Assembly (NCBI RefSeq): GCF_026626745.1
Contig: NZ_JAPNJW010000001.1
Span: forward strand, 2,774,001 to 2,838,000
DNA from: Nannocystis sp. RBIL2
GTDB taxonomy: Bacteria > Myxococcota_A > Polyangia > Nannocystales > Nannocystaceae
Length of the DNA: 64,000 nt
Reading direction: 5' to 3'
Numbering within the stretch: position 1 is the stretch's first letter; the number at the start of each line of letters is the position of its first letter. A program made the translations under genes and the position numbers. Of the stretch, positions 18,701-24,700 are shown piece after piece. Below the pieces are notes generated by a model. It was not told where the DNA came from. It saw nothing but the letters and a program-made list of their open reading frames with translations, and did not search any database.

Positions 18701-21700
18701 GTATCTCGCGGGCGTGCAGCTCGCCCGCGGCTACCTCGGCCGCCCCGGCCTGACGGCGGAGCGATTCGTGCCCGATCCGTTCTCGGAGCCCGGCGCACGC
18801 ATGTATCGCACCGGTGACCTGGCCCGCTTTCGCGACGATGGCGCGCTCGAGTTCCTCGGCCGCATCGATCACCAGGTCAAGATCCGCGGCTTCCGCATCG
18901 AGCTCGGCGAGATCGAGGCCGCACTCGCGGCGCACCCTTCCGTGCGCGACTGCGTCGTCGTGGCGCGCGAGGACGCGACCGGCGACAAGCGCCTGGTGGC
19001 CTACGTGGCCGGCGACGACGCCACCCTGAGCGAGCTGCGAGCGTCGCTCGCCGCGAGGCTGCCGGAGTACATGGTCCCCGCGGCGTTCGTCTTCCTCGAC
19101 GCGCTGCCGCTCAATCCCAACGGCAAGGTCGACCGCAAGGCCCTGCCCTCTCCCGAGACCACCCGGGGCGCGGCAGAGACATTCATCGCGCCCCGCACCG
19201 ACCTCGAGCGCGGCCTCGTGGCCATCTGGGAGGAGCTGCTCGAGGCGCGCCCCATCGGCATCGACGATGACTTCTTCGCGCTCGGCGGCCACTCGCTCCT
19301 GGCGGTGCGCGTCGTGTCGGCGGTGAAGGCGAGGCTCGGGCTCGGGCTGACTCTGGCCACGTTGCTTCAGCGACCGACGATCGCGGCCCTGGCGGCGTTG
19401 CTCGCCGGGACGGAGACGCGACCGGCGCCCGTGGCCGCGCTCGCACCCTCCCCGCGCGGCGCGGCCGAGCCCGCGTACGACGGCCTCTCGGGGACCGAGC
19501 GGCGGATCTGGTTCGTCGACAAGCTCGCGCCCGAGGCGCGGTCGTACCAGGTCCCGCACGTGTTCGTCGTCCGCGGCGCGCTCTCGGAGCCGGCGCTGCG
19601 CCAGAGCGTGGAGCAGCTCGCGCAGCGGCAGGAGATCCTCCGCACCACCTATCCCGAGGTGGACGGCGTGTTGATCCGAAGGGTGGCGGAGAGCGCTTCG
19701 ATCCCGCTGCGCGTGGAGGACGTCTCGGCGCTGTCCGAGGCGGCGCGAGAGGTCGCCTTGCACGCGCACCTGGAGGCCGAAATCGCGGTCCCCTTCGACC
19801 TCGCGACCGGACCGCTGACGCGCGTGCGGGTCGTGAGCCTGGAGGCCGAGCACCACGTCGTGCTCGTCCTCCAGCACCACATCATCACGGACGAGTGGTC
19901 GAGCGGCGTGCTGCTCGCCGAGCTCTCGCGCCTGTACGAGGCGTGCTGCCGCGGCGAAGCGGCGGCACTGCCGGCGCTCTCCTACCAGTTCGCCGACCAT
20001 GCACGCGCCGAGCAGGAAGCCCTCACGACCGGGGGCTTCGCGCCGTCGCGGGCCTACTGGAAAGACAGGCTCGCAGGCGTCCCGCGGCTGGAGCTGCCCA
20101 TCGTCCGCACCGCCCCTGGCCGCGGCCCCGAAGCGAGCGTCGCGCTCGGCGTCCCGGTGGAGGCGAGTCGCGGGTTGCAAGCGCTCGCGCGCGACCACGG
20201 ATGCACGCCCTTCATGGCCTGGTATGCCGCCCTCACGGCGGTGCTGTCGCGGTACAGCGGCCAGGCGGACTTCGGGCTCGGCGCGGTGATCGCAAACCGC
20301 GAGGTGCCGGGCACCGCCGACCTGCTGGGGTTCTTCACCAACACGGTGGTGCTGCGGACCGACCTCGCGGGCGATCCGACCTTCCGCGAGCTGCTCGCGC
20401 GGGCGCGGCGGACGGCCCTCGACGCCTACGAACACCAGGCGCTGCCGTTCGACGTCGTCGTGCAGGATCAGGGGCTGTCGCGACAGGCCGGCGAGAACCC
20501 GCTGTTCGACGTGACCTTCTTCGAGGTGACGCCGCCGACCACCATTGCTGCGTCCGGTTGGTCACCGCGCCTCGGCGCGGCGCCGCAGGGGCTGGCGACC
20601 GCCAAGAACGCGCTGGCCGTGTCCGTGCAGCACGGGGCCGAGGGGACCCTGGTGGAGGTCCTGTACGACACCACGCGCGTCTCGCGAACGGCGGCCGAGC
20701 GGCTGTGCGGCCACCTGAGGACGCTGGTGAGCGACGCAGCGGCGCACCCGGACAGACGCGTCTCCGAGCTCGAGCTGCTGACCGACGAGGAGATTGAAAA
20801 ACTCGCGGCGTGGAACGACACGCCGCCGACCGATCCGGCCGCCCGGTGCATTCACGAGCTGATCGCCGAGCAGGCCGTGAAGGCCCCGCAGGCCGTGGCG
20901 CTCGAGCAGGACGGGCTGCAGCTGCGCTACGGCGAATTCGAGGCGCAGGCCAACCGGCTGGCGCACCACCTGCGCACGCTCGGCGTCGGGCCCGAGGTGC
21001 GCGTCGCGGTGTGCGTCGAGCGGTCGTTCGACATGGTGGTGGGTCTGGTGGCGATCCTGAAGGCCGGAGGCGCCTTCGTGCCGCTCGACCCGTCGTCTCC
21101 GCCGGACAGGCTCTCCCTGCTGCTGGCCGAGGCCGAGGCGCCGGTGCTGCTGACGCACGCGGACGTCCGGCTCTCGGCGCCCGGCGTGACGGTGGTGCGG
21201 CTCGACGCCGATGCGGCGCAATGGGCCTCGCAACCGATCACCCCGCCCGAAAGCGGCGTGACCCTCGAGAATGCGAACTACGTCGTGTTCACCTCGGGCT
21301 CGACGGGCAAGCCCAAGCCCGTGATCAACGAGCATCGAGGCCTCGCTGCCCGCGTCGCCTTCCAGCGCCAGCACATCCCCGTCCATCCCAGCGATCGCAT
21401 CCTCTTCAGCGCCGCGATCGCCTTCGACGGCGCGATCGTCGACTGGATGCTCTCGCTGTGCAACGGCGCCGCCTGCGTGTTGCCCAGCAACGCCTACGAC
21501 GCCGTCGAGGGCATCGCCGAGTGCCTCGAGCACCGCGCCATCACTTTCTCCTTCATCCCGCCGGCGATGTTGCGCGTGCTCCGCTGCCGCGCCCCGGCGC
21601 TGCGCCACATCACCCTCGCCGGCGACAGCACGCCGCCTTCCCTGGTCGCGCAATGGGCCGAGGGCCGCCAGGTCCTCAACTCCTACGGCCCCACCGAGTT

Positions 21701-24700
21701 CAGCATCTTCGCCGCCCAGGCCTGGTTCGATCCGTCGCGCCCCGAGAGGTTCTCGATCGGCCGGCCCATCCATGGCGTGCACCTCTACCTGCTCGACGCC
21801 GCCAAGCGACCGGTCCCGATCGGCATGCCCGGGGAGATCCACCTCGCCGGCGTCGGCCTCGCGCGCGGCTATTTAAATCGTCCCGCCATGACGGCCGAGC
21901 GCTTCGTGCCGGATCCGCTTGCGACGCAGCCCGGCGCTCGCATGTACTGCACCGGCGACCTCGCACGCTGGAACGAGGACGGCGAGCTCGAGTTCCTCGG
22001 CCGCGTCGATCATCAGGTCAAGATCCGCGGCTTCCGTGTCGAGCTCGGCGAGATCGAGGCGGCGCTCGCGTCCCACCCCGCGGTGGCGTCGTGCGTCGTC
22101 GTCGCGCGGGAGGATACGCCGGGGAACAACCGCCTCGTCGCCTACGTGGTCGCGAAGGACAGCGCGCTCGCGGCGGCCTCGCTGCGCGAGCACCTGCGGA
22201 GCTATCTGCCCGACTACATGCTCCCGTCGGCGTTCGTCTTCCTCGACGCCCTGCCGCTCTCCGCCAACGGCAAGGTCGACCGCAAGGCCCTGCCCTCCCC
22301 CGAGGCGACTCGCGGCGCGGATGGGACCTTCATGGCGCCGCGGACCGACGTCGAGCGCGCCCTCGTGGCCATCTGGGAAGAGCTGCTCGAGGTGCGGCCC
22401 ATCGGCATCGACGACGACTTCTTCGCGCTCGGCGGCCACTCGCTCCTGGCGGTGCGCGTCGCGTCGGCGGTGAAGACGAGGCTCGGGCTCGGGCTGACTC
22501 TGGCCACGTTGCTGCGGCAGCCGACCGTCGCGGCCCTGGCGGCGTTGCTCGCCGGGACGGAGACGCGACCGGCGCTCGCGCTCTCTCCCTCCCCGCGCGA
22601 CGCGGCCGAGCCCGCATACGACGCGCTCTCGGGGACCGAGCGGCGGATCTGGTTCGTCGACAAGCTCTCGCCCGAGGCGCGGTCGTACCAGGTCCCGCAC
22701 GTGTTCGTCATTCGCGGCGCGCTCTCGGAGCCGGCGCTGCGCCAGAGCCTGAAGCAGCTCGCGCAGCGGCAGGAGATCCTCCGCACCACCTATCCCGAGG
22801 TGGACGGCGTGCTGATCCGAAGAGTGGCGGACAGTGTGTCGATCCCGCTGCGCGTGGAGGACGTCTCGGCGCTGCCCGAGGCGGCGCGGGAAACCGCCTT
22901 GCGCGCGCACCTGGAGGCCGAGATCGGGGCCCGCTTCGATCTCGCTACCGGGCCGCTGACGCGCGTGCGGGTCGTGAGCCTGGAGGCCGAACGCCATGTC
23001 GTGCTCGTCCTTCAACACCACATCATCACCGACGAGTGGTCCAGCGGCGTGCTGCTCTCCGAGCTCTCGCGCCTGTACGAGGCGTGCTGCCGCGACGAAG
23101 CGGCGGCATTGCCGGCGCTCTCCTACCAGTTCGCCGACTACGCGCGCGCCGAGCAGGAGGCGCTCTCGACCGGCGGCTTCGCGGCGTCGCGGGCCTACTG
23201 GAAGGCCAAGCTCGCGAGCGTACCGCGGCTGGAGCTGCCCATCGTTCGCGCCGCGCCGGCGGGCGGCCCCGGCCTCGAAGCCAGCGTCGCGCACCGCGTC
23301 CCACCGGAGGCGAGCCGCGGGCTGCAGGCGCTCGCGCGGGCCCACGGGTGCACCCCCTTCATGGCCTGGTATGCCGCCCTCACTGCGGTGCTGTCGCGGT
23401 ACAGCGGCCAGACGGACTTCGGGCTCGGCGCAGTGATTGCGAACCGCGAGGTGCCGGGCACGGCCGACTTGCTGGGGTTCTTCACCAACACTGTGGTGCT
23501 GCGGACCGACCTCGCCGACGATCCCACGTTCGCCGAGCTGCTCGCGCGGGCGCGGCGGACGGCGCTGGAGACCTATGAGCACCAGGCGCTGCCGTTCGAC
23601 GTGGTCGTGCAGGATCAGGGGCTGTCGCGGCAGGCCGGCGAGAGCCCGCTGTTCGACGTGACCTTCTTCGAGGTGACGCCGCCGACCACCGGCGCCGCGG
23701 CCAGCTGGTCACCGCTCCTCGACGTGGCGCTCACCGGTGTGGCGACCGCGAAGCAGGCGCTGGCGCTCGGAGTGCTGCATGACGCGGAGGGGACCGAAGT
23801 CTCCCTGACCTACGATACGACCCGCGTGGACGCCGGCGCAGTGGAGCGGCTCGGCAGGCACCTGCAGGTGTTGGTGCAGGACGGGGTGCTCCACCCGGAC
23901 AAGCGCCTGTCGCAGCTGGACCTCCTGACGGAGACGGAGCACGCGAAGCTCGCGGCGTGGAACGACACCGCGGCGGCCTGTCCCGCAGAGCGGTGCACGC
24001 ACGAGCTGTTCGCGGAGCAGGCCAGGCGGACGCCGGCCGCGGTGGCGCTGGTGTTCGGCGAGCAGCAGCTGACCTACCACGAGCTCGACGAGCGCTCGAA
24101 CCAGCTGGCCCATCACCTCCGCGGACTCGGCGTCGGCCCGGAGGTGCTGGTGGCGCTGTGCGTCGAGCGGTCGCTCGAGATGGTGGTGGGGCTGTTGGGG
24201 ATCTTGAAGGCGGGCGGGGCTTACGTGCCGCTCGACCCGAGCTATCCGCCAGAGCGACTGGCATTCATGTTGGAGGACGCGCGGCCCGCCGTGCTGCTCA
24301 CGCAGGCGCGCCTGCGAGACAGCCTTCCGCCGCACGAGGTCGTGACAGTGCACCTCGACGCGGGCGCGCCCGCGTGGCAGCAGCCGCGCACGCCCCTCGC
24401 AGTCGCCGTGAGACCGGACCACGCGAGCTACGTGCTGTACACGTCGGGTTCGACGGGGCGGCCCAAGGGCGTCCAGATCCTGCACGCCGCGCTGACGAAC
24501 CTGCTGCACTCCTTCGCCGAGCAGACGGGGATCGGGCCCCAGGACGCGCTGCTGGCCGTGACCTCGATGTCGTTCGACATCGCCGGGCTGGAGCTGTTCA
24601 TGCCCCTGATCCGGGGGGCCTCGATCCACCTGGCGTCCCGCGACGACGCGAGCAACGGCGAAGCGCTGGTGAGCGCCCTCGCGCGCGCGACGATGATGCA

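Noticed and set aside
14270..18817. A 1,515-codon plus-strand ORF inside the NRPS
   Set aside because: It is out of frame with the intact synthetase, its translation is Arg/Ala/Gly-rich, and it is the usual shadow of GC-rich codon bias.
17514..20435. A 973-codon antisense ORF in the NRPS, and similar ones at 9768-12197 and 25092-27077
   Set aside because: Antisense frames of high-GC3 genes stay open by composition. The translations show no domain and no ribosome site.
9971..22277. Long direct repeats considered as transposon or assembly duplication
   Set aside because: The copies stay in frame and follow domain borders, which fits module duplication, though an assembly check is still listed.
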